From NCBI GenBank assembly GCA_900545825.1, contig URAS01000002.1:62001-126000 (forward strand): a stretch of DNA of 64,000 bases, written 5' to 3'. Source of the DNA: an uncultured Actinomyces sp. (lineage in GTDB: Bacteria > Actinomycetota > Actinomycetes > Actinomycetales > Actinomycetaceae). A model generated the notes under the pieces. The model saw only the letters and a list, made by a program, of their open reading frames with translations, had not been told where the DNA came from and searched no databases. Shown here piece after piece: positions 31,824-39,887 of the stretch (position 1 is its first letter; every line of letters begins with the position of its first letter). The translations under genes and the position numbers were made by a program.

Positions 31824-32756
31824 TTATCGCGCAGCACGCGGCCCTTCGCTATCGCGCTGCCACTGGGCCGACAGCTCGGCGATCTCGGCGACCGCCGCGG
31901 AGATCGTGTGCAACCGGGTTACCCGCTCCGACATCGGGCACGGCGCGTCACAGCCGACCAGGTAAATGACCAGGTCATCGACACTTTCGAGCTGTTCGAT
32001 CGTCTGGCAGATCCCCTCGGGGGCGTCGACGATGATGAGGGCGTGGGCCCGGTTGTCGGCGAGGCAGTCGCTGATCGCGCCGCCGAGCTTGGCCGGTGAG
32101 GTGGACACCACACCCGCGAGGACGCCCTGCCACTGCAGCGCCGCCGCGAGGACGTGGCCCGAAATGACCGAGTCCGTGGGCGCGGCGACGACGACCTCGG
32201 GTGGCGTACCCTCGGCCGGGCAATACGAGGTGTCGCAGCATCTCACGACCTGCCGGATCGCCCGAAGGATCGCCGACCTCAGGAGGACTCGCGGGGCGTT
32301 GCCGGCGGCCGACAGCTGGGGATGGTCCTCGATTTCGCGCAGCGCCGGGCAGATCAGCGTCGTCCACGCGCACACGAGCCCGTCGGTGGCGATCGCCCGG
32401 TCGATGATCGAGCGGACGAGGACGTCGTCGGCCGCGTTGACCGCCTGGACGAGGGCCGGCACGGTGGCCTCGCAGGTGACGTCGACGTCGAGCTCCGACT
32501 CCTCGGCCGCGAGCGCCTGGTGGGCCGCGTCGGAAGCCGAGATGCCCTGTTCCATGAGGTGGCACATCACCTGCAGCCGGGCGACGTCGACCGCGGTGTA
32601 CCGGCGGTGGGATCCCAGGGTGCGGGCGGAGGGGGCCATGCCGTAGCGCCGCTCCCACGTGCGCAGGGTGGACGGGGAGACGCCGAGTTTCCGGGCAACC
32701 GAGGCCACGGTCAGGGGCACTTCGTCGGCGGAGTGGCCGAGGACGACCTTGGGCAT
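31824..32756 (-). CDS. MerR-type transcriptional regulator with helical sensor-like domain
   Basis: A 310-residue regulator. The winged helix (VASVARKLGVSPSTLRTWERR, then HRRYTAVDVARLQVMCHLM) is MerR-like. Residues ~90-310 resemble the helical plus Rossmann-type effector part of CarH/LitR-like regulators, but I see no cobalamin DxHxxG motif, so B12 sensing is unlikely. ATG at 32756 has GGAGGA upstream. It is divergent from whiB and first in the cluster with guaB. Confidence 0.8.
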   Translation of the reverse strand: MPKVVLGHSADEVPLTVASVARKLGVSPSTLRTWERRYGMAPSARTLGSHRRYTAVDVARLQVMCHLMEQGISASDAAHQALAAEESELDVDVTCEATVPALVQAVNAADDVLVRSIIDRAIATDGLVCAWTTLICPALREIEDHPQLSAAGNAPRVLLRSAILRAIRQVVRCCDTSYCPAEGTPPEVVVAAPTDSVISGHVLAAALQWQGVLAGVVSTSPAKLGGAISDCLADNRAHALIIVDAPEGICQTIEQLESVDDLVIYLVGCDAPCPMSERVTRLHTISAAVAEIAELSAQWQRDSEGPRAAR

Positions 32757-32985
32757 GTCATCCTCCCGGATAGGCAATCGGACTGGTTTACACAGCAATA
32801 GTGCACCGGTGCGGGCAGATTCTCCACTCGAGACTCGGGGTCTGCACAGGTTCGTGCGCAACTTTCCCAGGGAACATTGAGGAGCGTGGGTCACACTGGA
32901 CACTGTTGTTCCGAGGAACCGCCACAGTTGCGCACACGTGAGGTGCGCCTAACGCGCAAAGTTCGAGAGTATTTTTGCGAAACCC

Positions 32986-33015
32986 TTGAATAGCTTGTGC
33001 ACAACTTGCTAGAGT
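32986..33015 (+). promoter_or_regulatory. whiB promoter
   Basis: TTGAAT at 32986 and TAGAGT at 33010, 18 bases apart. A palindrome TTGTGCACAA sits in the spacer and may be an operator. Confidence 0.65.
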
Positions 33016-33052
33016 GGTCCCGACGATAAAGACCAGATGAAAGGGGAAGCCC

Positions 33053-33352
33053 ATGACCGATGTTTCTCGTCTGCCCGGCCCGTTGATGGATCTGTGGGAA
33101 TGGCAGTACCAGGGGGCATGTCGCGACCTCGACACCGAGGTCTTTTTCCACCCCGAGGGCGAACGTGGCGGCACCCGCCGTCGGCGCGCCGCCGCGGCCA
33201 AGGCCGTCTGCGCCACCTGCCCGGTCATCGACCAGTGCCGCGAATACGCCCTCGCCGCCCACGAGCCGTACGGCGTGTGGGGCGGCATGACCGAAGAGGA
33301 GCGCCGCGACTACCTGCAGCACGAACGCCGCTACGTCAGGCGAACCGCGTAA
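33053..33352 (+). CDS. whiB: WhiB-family iron-sulfur regulator
   Basis: A 99-residue Wbl protein. Four cluster cysteines are visible (GACRD near residue 22, then VCATCPVIDQC), followed by the β-turn motif GVWGGMTEEERR and a basic C-terminal DNA-binding tail. It should hold a [4Fe-4S] cluster and partner a sigma factor. AAGGGGAA precedes the ATG. The subclass (WhiB1/2) cannot be fixed, though the Trp-rich start LWEWQYQ is more like WhiB2/WhiB. Confidence 0.93.
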   Translation: MTDVSRLPGPLMDLWEWQYQGACRDLDTEVFFHPEGERGGTRRRRAAAAKAVCATCPVIDQCREYALAAHEPYGVWGGMTEEERRDYLQHERRYVRRTA

Positions 33353-33378
33353 CGCCGGTCAGTTTTCCCTCACAGCTT

Positions 33379-33413
33379 CCACAGGCGCCAGTCCCTCCAG
33401 CTGGCGCCTGTGG
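33379..33413 (+). terminator. whiB terminator
   Basis: CCACAGGCGCCAG and CTGGCGCCTGTGG make a 13-bp perfect stem ~25 bases behind whiB. Confidence 0.85.
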
Positions 33414-33441
33414 TCTATCCACTCCCCTTCCGGATATAGCG

Positions 33442-33473
33442 AAGCGGGGCGCGCCTGCTGGCACGCCCCGCTT
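33442..33473 (-). terminator. groES terminator
   Basis: AAGCGGGGCG and CGCCCCGCTT form a 10-bp stem behind groES. Confidence 0.8.
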
Positions 33474-33488
33474 GGCTGATCGCGAGTC

Positions 33489-33785
33489 TTAGCGCTCGAC
33501 CTTCGCGAGGATGTCGCGAGCCGAGAGGATCAGGTACTCGTCCTCGCCGTACTTGATCTCGGTGCCACCGTACTTGGAGTAGATGACCGTGTCGCCCTCG
33601 GCGACATCCATGGGAACGCGCTTGCCGGAGTCGTCAACGCGGCCGGGGCCGACGGCGACGACCTTGCCCTCCTGGGGCTTTTCCTTGGCAGTGTCGGGGA
33701 TAACGAGGCCGGAGGCCGTCGTCTTCTGGGCCTCGACCTGCTGGATGACCACGCGGTCCTCAAGCGGCTTGATGGAGACGGACAT
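33489..33785 (-). CDS. groES: Co-chaperonin GroES
   Basis: A 98-residue Cpn10: SIKPLEDRVVIQQVEAQKTT, SGLVIPDTAKEKPQEGKVVAV and YGGTEIKYGEDEYLILSARD are typical, including the mobile loop. It caps GroEL rings. ATG at 33785 has AGGGAGA upstream. A CIRCE element stands about 100 bases upstream, so HrcA heat-shock control is expected. No groEL follows; a terminator comes directly after. Confidence 0.97.
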   Translation of the reverse strand: MSVSIKPLEDRVVIQQVEAQKTTASGLVIPDTAKEKPQEGKVVAVGPGRVDDSGKRVPMDVAEGDTVIYSKYGGTEIKYGEDEYLILSARDILAKVER

Positions 33786-33882
33786 TCCTAGATCTCCCTT
33801 TCTTTTTCCACAGTTGTCGTTCTGGAGGATCTTGCCGTCGCGGGTGGCCAAGATCAACCTCAAGGAAAACACTAGGCGCATT

Positions 33883-33909
33883 CTGGCACTCGTTCAACCT
33901 GAGTGCCAG
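33883..33909. promoter_or_regulatory. CIRCE heat-shock operator
   Basis: CTGGCACTC, nine bases, GAGTGCCAG: the 9-9-9 inverted repeat recognised by HrcA, close to the consensus TTAGCACTC-N9-GAGTGCTAA. It lies between groES and the divergent methyltransferase gene. Confidence 0.92.
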
Positions 33910-33948
33910 CTTCAGCGGTGAGCGGAATGAAAGTGCGAGAATGTCGGC

Positions 33949-35166
33949 ATGCCGAACGCCCTTGATCTTGCGCTCTCCCCCACCGGCCAGCACCTGCTGA
34001 CGGCGGCATCGTCACTGCCCGAGACCCTGTCCGACCGGCTGGGGCAGCGGCTGCGCGCGGCCGGATACGAGGCCGACCTCGTGTCGGCCGTCCTCACGCA
34101 GGCGCAGCTGCGGCGCGAGGCCGAGGCCAAGCTGGGGCCGGCCGCGCGCGAGATGGTGTTCACCCGCGCGGGCCTCGAGCAGGCGACGCGCCTCGTCGTC
34201 GCCGCGCACCACGCCCAGCGCTTCCGCGAGGCGGGCATCGAGCGGGTCGCCGACCTCGGCTGCGGGCTCGGCATCGAGTCGCTGGCGATGGCCGGCCTGG
34301 GGCTGCGGGTCGTCGCCATCGAGAAGGACCCCGCAACCGCCCGCGCCGCCGCCCACAACCTCCACCCGTTCCCCGAGGCCGAGGTCCGCGTCGGCGACGT
34401 CACCGAGATCGACCTCGCCGAGCTGGGGGTCGAGGCGTTTTTCGCCGACCCCGCCCGCCGCACTGCCGCCGGGCGCGCCCTCTCGCCCGAGCAGTGGTCG
34501 CCGCCGCTGAGCACCGTCCTCGACTTCACGGCCCAGCTGCCGGGCGGGATCAAGGTCGCGCCGGGGATCGACCACGCGCTGGTGCCGCCCGCCTCGCACA
34601 CCCAGTGGACGAGCGTCGACGGCGAGGTCGTCGAGGCCGCCATCTGGACCGGCCCTCTGGCGCAGCCGGGGCCGGGGCGCAGCGCCCTCGTCATTCGTTC
34701 CGGGCAGGCGCACCGGTTCGTCGTGCCGGACCTGGCCGACGCGTCCGCGCCGAATCCGCAGGTCGAGGCGGCCTCGCAGCTGGGTGAGTACATCGCCGAG
34801 CCCGACGGCGCCCTCATCCGAGCCGGCGGCGTCGCCGCCCTAGCCGAGCGGCTGGACGCGGCGCCGGTGTTTGCGCAGATCGCCTATCTCACCGGCGACA
34901 CGCTGGCACCGCGGGAGCTGCGGCCGTTCGTCACCCAGTGGCGGATCCTCGAGGTCGCCTCGCTGAAGTCGAAGAAACTGCGCGCGGCGTGCCGCGAATG
35001 GGGCGCCGGCGAGGTCGTCATCAAGAAGCGCGGGGCGAACATCGACCCGGCCAAGCTGCGCCGCGAAATCCTGCCCAAGCCGTTCGGCACGGAGAAGATC
35101 ACGCTGATCTGCACGCGCCTGGGTAACCGGCGCGTCGCCCTGCGCGTGGAACCCGTGGGCGCCTAG
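33949..35166 (+). CDS. THUMP-like class I SAM methyltransferase
   Basis: A 405-residue protein. SAM motif I is VADLGCGLGIESLAMAGLG with acidic post-I (AIEKDPATA); motif IV is AFFADPARRTAAG (a DPAR type). A helical N-terminal region (1-90) and a C-terminal THUMP-like domain (~310-400) containing KSKKLRAACREWGAGEVVIK suggest RNA as target. Its substrate is not known. The start ATG at 33949 has a poor ribosome site. Its stop shares CTAG with the convergent tsaD stop. Confidence 0.8.
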   Translation: MPNALDLALSPTGQHLLTAASSLPETLSDRLGQRLRAAGYEADLVSAVLTQAQLRREAEAKLGPAAREMVFTRAGLEQATRLVVAAHHAQRFREAGIERVADLGCGLGIESLAMAGLGLRVVAIEKDPATARAAAHNLHPFPEAEVRVGDVTEIDLAELGVEAFFADPARRTAAGRALSPEQWSPPLSTVLDFTAQLPGGIKVAPGIDHALVPPASHTQWTSVDGEVVEAAIWTGPLAQPGPGRSALVIRSGQAHRFVVPDLADASAPNPQVEAASQLGEYIAEPDGALIRAGGVAALAERLDAAPVFAQIAYLTGDTLAPRELRPFVTQWRILEVASLKSKKLRAACREWGAGEVVIKKRGANIDPAKLRREILPKPFGTEKITLICTRLGNRRVALRVEPVGA

Positions 35167-36215
35167 GCGACCATCGGCTTCGTCAGCGCCATCGACGAGT
35201 CGGGGCTGAACGTCGGATCCGACGGCGCGCACCCGGCGCGGACCAGCTCGGAGCCGATCGCCGCGATTTGGGCGCCGTTGTCGGTGCAGAACCGCAGCGG
35301 GGGCAGGCGCACCTCGATGCCCGCGGCCTCGGCGCGCTCGCCGAGCATGCGGCGCAGCTGCGAATTCGCCGAGAAGCCGCCGCCGACGACGATCGCCGGG
35401 CAGTCGTGGTCGAGCGCCGCGCGGACGGCCTTCGCACTCAGCGAGTCGTTGACGGCCTCGGAGAAGCCGGCACACACGTCCTCGCGCGGCACGGGCTTGC
35501 CCGCCTTTTCCAGGCCCTCGACGTAGCGGGCAACCGCGGTTTTCAGGCCGGAGAACGAGAAATCGTAGCGGTGGCGCTCTTTGTCTTTGCCGGCGGCCAG
35601 GCCGCGCGGGAACCGGATCGCCTTCGGGTCGCCCTCGTTCGCCATCCGGTCGACGTGCGGGCCACCGGGATACGGGGTGTTGAGGAGGCGGCCGACCTTG
35701 TCGAACGCCTCGCCCGCCGCGTCGTCCAGGGTGCCGCCCAGCTCGACGATGTCGGTGGCGATGTTGCGGACGAGGACGAGGTTCGAGTGGCCGCCCGACA
35801 CGATGAGGCCGATGAAGCGTTCCGGCAGCGGCCCGTCATGCAGGGCGTCAACGGCCAGGTGCCCGATGACGTGATTGACGCCGTAAAGCGGCTTGTTCAG
35901 CGTCGCCGCGAGCGCCTTCGCCGCGGACTGGCCGACCGTCAGCGACCCGACGAGGCCCGGCCCCGCGGCCACGGCGATCGCGTCGACATCGTGGACGTCG
36001 ACCCCGGCGGCCTCGACGGCGGCCTCGAGCGTGGGGATGAACGATTCGAGGTGCGCGCGCGACGCGATTTCCGGGATGATCCCGCCGTAGCGGGCGTGCT
36101 GATCCATCGAGGACGCCGTGACGTCCGCCAGCAGCGTGTGGCCTTTGACGAAGGCGACGCCCGTCTCGTCGCACGTCGACTCGATGCCCATGACCAACGG
36201 CTCGCTCATACTCAT
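35163..36215 (-). CDS. tsaD: tRNA threonylcarbamoyltransferase subunit TsaD
   Basis: A 350-residue ASKHA-fold enzyme that transfers threonylcarbamoyl to A37 of ANN-decoding tRNAs, with TsaB/TsaE. Motifs are MGIESTCDETGVAFV, SSMDQHARYGGIIPEIASR, the metal histidines in GVNHVIGHLAVD, and VVGGGFSANSQLRR. Start chosen at 36215 (GGTGG five bases away); 36209 is also possible. tsaB and tsaE are not adjacent here. Confidence 0.95.
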   Translation of the reverse strand: MSMSEPLVMGIESTCDETGVAFVKGHTLLADVTASSMDQHARYGGIIPEIASRAHLESFIPTLEAAVEAAGVDVHDVDAIAVAAGPGLVGSLTVGQSAAKALAATLNKPLYGVNHVIGHLAVDALHDGPLPERFIGLIVSGGHSNLVLVRNIATDIVELGGTLDDAAGEAFDKVGRLLNTPYPGGPHVDRMANEGDPKAIRFPRGLAAGKDKERHRYDFSFSGLKTAVARYVEGLEKAGKPVPREDVCAGFSEAVNDSLSAKAVRAALDHDCPAIVVGGGFSANSQLRRMLGERAEAAGIEVRLPPLRFCTDNGAQIAAIGSELVRAGCAPSDPTFSPDSSMALTKPMVA

Positions 36216-36297
36216 GCGTTCCACCCTAGTACGTTCCGGCCCGCACCCCTCATCGCGCGGGGTGCGGGCCGGAATGGTCGAGCAGGTCGGCTGGCGT

Positions 36298-37638
36298 TTA
36301 CAGGGACAGGCGGTCCTTCACCACACCGGCCAGGCGGTGGGCGACCTCGTCGGCCTGTTCCTGCGTCGCGGCCTCGACCATGACACGGACCAGCGGCTCG
36401 GTGCCCGACGCGCGGAGGACGACGCGGCCGGTGTCGCCCAGCTCGCCCTCGGCCTGGGCAATCGCGGCCTGCAGCTGGTCGTCGTCGGTGCGGTGCTTGT
36501 CGACCTCGGGGACGTTGACGAGCGTCTGCGGCAGGCGCTCGACGAAGCTCGTGAGGTCGGCCAGCGACCGGCCCGACCGCTTGACGGCGCGGGCGATCAT
36601 GAGGGCGGTGAGGATGCCGTCGCCCGTCGTCGCGTGGAGGCCGTTGATGACGTGGCCCGACTGTTCGCCGCCGATGACGTAGCCCGACTTGACCATTTCC
36701 TCGAGGACGTAACGGTCGCCGACCGCCGTCTGGACGGTCTTGATGCCCTTGTCGCGCATGGCGAGGATGAGGCCGAGGTTCGACATGATCGTGACGACCA
36801 GCGTGTCGCCGGCGAGGTCGCCCGACTCGTGGAGGTCGAGGGCGAGCATACCCATGATCTTGTCGCCGTCGACCAGCGTGCCGGACGCGTCGACCGCGAG
36901 GCAGCGGTCGGCGTCGCCGTCGAATGCCACGCCGAAGTCGCAGCCGGCCGCGACGACCTGGGCCTGCAGCTGCTCCGGGTGGGTGGAGCCGCAACCGTCG
37001 TTGATATTGCGCCCGTCGGGCGACGCGTTGATGACGACCGTCTCGGCGCCGGCCTCGCGCAGCGCCCACGGCCCCAGCTGGCTGGCCGCACCGTTCGCGC
37101 AGTCCACGGCGATTTTCAGGCCCGTGAGGTCGGTGCCGCATGCCTTGACGAGGTGGTCGATGTAGTTGCGCTCGGACTCGGCCGGATCCTCGTCGATCTC
37201 GCCGACGTCGGCGCCGGTCGGGCGGTCGAACTCGGTGCCAAGCAGCGCCTCGATCTCGTCCTCGACGGCGTCCTCGAGCTTGTAGCCGCCGCGGGCAAAG
37301 AACTTGATGCCGTTATCGGGCATCGGATTGTGGGACGCGGAAATCATGACGCCGAGGTCGACGTCCGATTCTGCGGTCAGGTGGGCGACGCACGGGGTGG
37401 TGACGACGCCGATCCGGTTGACGTCAAAACCCGTCGCCGCCAGGCCGGCCGCGAGGGCATGATCGAGAAACTCGCCGGAAATGCGGGTGTCGCGTCCGAT
37501 GATCGCACGCGGCTTGCGGCCCTCGACGCCCTGCGCGACCTTGCGGCCGGCGGCGATCCCCAGCGCCAGTGCGAGTTCGGGAGTGAGGTCCTTGTTCGCC
37601 AATCCGCGGACACCGTCGGTGCCAAACAGCCTCGCCAT
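36298..37638 (-). CDS. glmM: Phosphoglucosamine mutase
   Basis: A 446-residue α-phosphohexomutase converting glucosamine-6-P to glucosamine-1-P for UDP-GlcNAc. The active-site Ser is in GVMISASHNPMPDNGIKFF, the metal loop is VAFDGDADRCLAVD, the sugar loop GGEQSGHVI and the phosphate loop VRASGTEPLVRVM. ATG at 37638 has AAGGA upstream. A strong terminator separates it from rpsI. Confidence 0.97.
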   Translation of the reverse strand: MARLFGTDGVRGLANKDLTPELALALGIAAGRKVAQGVEGRKPRAIIGRDTRISGEFLDHALAAGLAATGFDVNRIGVVTTPCVAHLTAESDVDLGVMISASHNPMPDNGIKFFARGGYKLEDAVEDEIEALLGTEFDRPTGADVGEIDEDPAESERNYIDHLVKACGTDLTGLKIAVDCANGAASQLGPWALREAGAETVVINASPDGRNINDGCGSTHPEQLQAQVVAAGCDFGVAFDGDADRCLAVDASGTLVDGDKIMGMLALDLHESGDLAGDTLVVTIMSNLGLILAMRDKGIKTVQTAVGDRYVLEEMVKSGYVIGGEQSGHVINGLHATTGDGILTALMIARAVKRSGRSLADLTSFVERLPQTLVNVPEVDKHRTDDDQLQAAIAQAEGELGDTGRVVLRASGTEPLVRVMVEAATQEQADEVAHRLAGVVKDRLSL

Positions 37639-37705
37639 GAGTGGTCCTTTCGTCGACAACTCCCCTAGCATAACGCGGCCCGAGGGCGCCTCGACCCGTC
37701 TGGCA

Positions 37706-37754
37706 CGCAAAAAACCGCAGGCCCACCACGCGGGTGGGCCTGCGGTTTTTTGCG
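37706..37754. terminator. Strong bidirectional terminator between rpsI and glmM
   Basis: A 22-bp perfect stem whose arms begin CGCAAAAAACCGCAGG and end CCTGCGGTTTTTTGCG, so T-tracts are available in both directions. Confidence 0.97.
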
Positions 37755-37771
37755 TATGCGGAAGCGAAGCT

Positions 37772-38266
37772 TTAGCGCTTCGAGTACTGCGGCGCCTTGC
37801 GGGCCTTCTTGAGGCCGGCCTTCTTGCGCTCGACGGCGCGGGCGTCGCGGGTGAGGAAACCGGCCTTCTTGAGGGCCGGGCGGTTCGCCTCACGGTCGAT
37901 CTCGTTGAGCGCGCGGGCCACGCCCAGGCGGACGGCGCCAGCCTGGCCGGACACGCCACCGCCGACGACGCGGACGTTCACGTCGAAACGGTCGGCGAGC
38001 TCAAGCAGAACGAGCGGGGACTTGACTTCCTGCTGGAGCAGCTTGTTGGGGAAGTAGTCCTCGATGGGACGACCATTGATCGTCCACTTGCCCGACCCCG
38101 GGACGAGGCGCACACGCGCGATCGCGCGCTTGCGGCGGCCCAGGCCGTAGCCGGGCTCGATCGCCGACGTGCCGGCGCCCTCAACCGAGGAGTGGGTTTC
38201 CGACGTGTAGGAGCTGGGGACGGCGTCCTCGGCAAGCTCCTGGTTCTCCGAAGTGGTCTCAGCCAC
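37772..38266 (-). CDS. rpsI: 30S ribosomal protein S9
   Basis: A 164-residue protein; the C-terminal 130 residues are the canonical S9 (GYGLGRRKRAIARVRLVPG ... KKARKAPQYSKR), whose tail reaches the ribosomal P site. The first ~30 residues (AETTSENQELAEDA) are an acidic actinobacterial extension. GTG at 38266 follows AAGGAGA. It is co-transcribed behind rplM. Confidence 0.97.
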   Translation of the reverse strand: MAETTSENQELAEDAVPSSYTSETHSSVEGAGTSAIEPGYGLGRRKRAIARVRLVPGSGKWTINGRPIEDYFPNKLLQQEVKSPLVLLELADRFDVNVRVVGGGVSGQAGAVRLGVARALNEIDREANRPALKKAGFLTRDARAVERKKAGLKKARKAPQYSKR

Positions 38267-38297
38267 GGTTCTCCTTAGTTCCTCTCGGCTGCCCGTA

Positions 38298-38744
38298 CTA
38301 CTGGGCAATCTTGGTCGGGACGTATTCGACAGGCTGCTGCGCAGCGTGCGGGTGCTCGCTCCCGGCGTAGACGTGGAGCTTCTTGAACTGGGCGCGGCCC
38401 AGCTTGGTGTGGGGCAGCATGCCCTTCACAGCCTTCTCGACAGCCCGCTCGGGGTACTTCTCGAGCAGTTCCGCGTAGGAGACCGACTTGAGGCCACCCG
38501 GGTAACCCGAGTGGTGGTAAGCGCGCTTCTGTTCACGCTTCTTGCCCGTGAGGACCACCTTGTCGGCGTTGATGACGATGACGTAATCGCCCTCGTCCTC
38601 GTTAGGCGTGTAGGTCGGCTTGTGCTTCCCACGGAGCAGGTTGGCGACCGTGGTCGCCAGTCGTCCAAGGACGACATCTTGCGCGTCGATGACGTACCAC
38701 TGCTTGGCAGAGCGGTCACCGGCTTTCGGCGTATAGGTTCGCAT
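38298..38744 (-). CDS. rplM: 50S ribosomal protein L13
   Basis: A 148-residue L13, normal length: MRTYTPKAGDRSAKQWYVID, VVLGRLATTVANLLRGKHK, and PEYAVEKAVKGMLPH-like region (PERAVEKAVKGMLPHTKLG). First gene of rplM-rpsI. AAGG lies eight bases before the ATG. Confidence 0.98.
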   Translation of the reverse strand: MRTYTPKAGDRSAKQWYVIDAQDVVLGRLATTVANLLRGKHKPTYTPNEDEGDYVIVINADKVVLTGKKREQKRAYHHSGYPGGLKSVSYAELLEKYPERAVEKAVKGMLPHTKLGRAQFKKLHVYAGSEHPHAAQQPVEYVPTKIAQ

Positions 38745-38864
38745 TCGCGTAGCCTTCATTCCTTTTCTCGTTGGCGGAATCCGCCAGGATCTTTTCCGTG
38801 TGTGCGCCTTTTGTTTCGCGCCCAGGTGGGAACCGGACGCAGTTTGTGGGCGCACAACATTTCC

Positions 38865-38893
38865 ACCCTAGAGGTGGCCGGGGCCGAAATCAA
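38865..38893 (-). promoter_or_regulatory. rplM-rpsI promoter
   Basis: TTGATT (38888-38893) and TAGGGT (38865-38870) on the minus strand, 17 bases apart, giving a ~115-base leader before rplM. Confidence 0.7.
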
Positions 38894-38922
38894 CGCGGGC
38901 CCGGTGTTGACTGGGGCACACT

Positions 38923-38992
38923 GGGGTGCGCCGAACTCCGGCGCACGCCCCGCGCCTCCCACCGTCAACGCCGCCTTTTGTGGTCACGTTCA
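38923..38992. repeat. Composite intergenic repeat, copy 4 (GC hairpin plus degenerate AACGTGA palindrome)
   Basis: Hairpin 38923-38951 has arms TGCGCCG/CGGCGCA extended by GGGG/CCCC. At 38964-38992 GTCAACG and CACGTTCA form an imperfect palindrome around CTTTTG. It lies directly behind truA, again in the plus-strand order hairpin then palindrome. Confidence 0.5.
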
Positions 38993-39005
38993 TGCAGAGG
39001 TACGG

Positions 39006-39887
39006 TCACGCGAGGCCGGTCGGCAGGGTGCGGACGATACGAGCGCGAGCCGCCTGCGCGGCGTAGTTGGCGGGGTCGGGGTAATCGACGCCCTCGAGAG
39101 TGAGGCCCTCGGCCGGCGCCAACGGCACCGCGGAATCGCGCACGCCCGCGGCGAGGACGTCGCCGACCCAACCGACCGGGCGCGCCCCCTCGCCGACGCG
39201 GGTGAGCGCCCCGACCATGAACCGCACCTGCGAGTGGCAGAACGCGTCGGCCATCAGCCGAAAGGTGACGAGGCCGTCCTCGCGGGTGACGTCCAGCTGC
39301 TTGAGGGTGCGGATCGTCGTCGCACCCTCGCGGGGTTTGGCGAAGGGGAGGAAGTCGTGCTCGCCCAGCAACGCGGTCGCGGCCTCGGCCATCGCCGCGG
39401 TATCGAGCGCGCGCCGGTGAAAGGCGACGTCGTCGCGCGTCGGCGGCCACACCCCCGCCGAGTCGGCCAGCCGATAACAGTAATGCCGCCCCAGCGCCGA
39501 AAAACGGGCGTCGAAATCGGGCGTCGTCTGCGTCGCGGCGCGGACGACGACGTCCCAGCGCCCCTCCGACTCGCGCCGCAGCACCCCGTTGAGCCGATCG
39601 ACGAGGGCGTCGCCGCTCCCGCGATCCGACCGGCCCGGCAGGCGGCCCCACGCCTCGGCGTCGAGGTCGACGTGCGCGACCTGGGCGGCCGCGTGGACGC
39701 CGGCGTCGGTGCGCCCGGCGACCGTCAGCTGCACCGGGGCGCGGACAACAGTGGCCAGGGCGTCGGCGAGGACGCCCTCGACGGTCCGCAGGCCTGGCTG
39801 CGCCGCCCACCCGTGAAACCTCGCGCCGTTGTAGGCGACGTCGAGGCGCACCCGTACTCGATCCGCCGCCATCAGCTGATCGGTCAC
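39006..39887 (-). CDS. truA: tRNA pseudouridine synthase A
   Basis: A 293-residue enzyme forming pseudouridine at positions 38-40 of tRNA. The start region RLDVAYNGARFHGWAAQPG and the catalytic Asp motif VAGRTDAGVHAAAQVAHVD are clear; RHYCYRL and FMVGALTRVG near the end also fit. GTG at 39887 overlaps the ppgK TGA (GTGA) and is preferred; ATG at 39872 is the alternative. Confidence 0.95.
   Translation of the reverse strand: MTDQLMAADRVRVRLDVAYNGARFHGWAAQPGLRTVEGVLADALATVVRAPVQLTVAGRTDAGVHAAAQVAHVDLDAEAWGRLPGRSDRGSGDALVDRLNGVLRRESEGRWDVVVRAATQTTPDFDARFSALGRHYCYRLADSAGVWPPTRDDVAFHRRALDTAAMAEAATALLGEHDFLPFAKPREGATTIRTLKQLDVTREDGLVTFRLMADAFCHSQVRFMVGALTRVGEGARPVGWVGDVLAAGVRDSAVPLAPAEGLTLEGVDYPDPANYAAQAARARIVRTLPTGLA

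Noticed and set aside
31824..32756. B12-dependent light sensor of the CarH type
   Set aside because: The DNA-binding domain fits but no cobalamin-binding DxHxxG motif is found.
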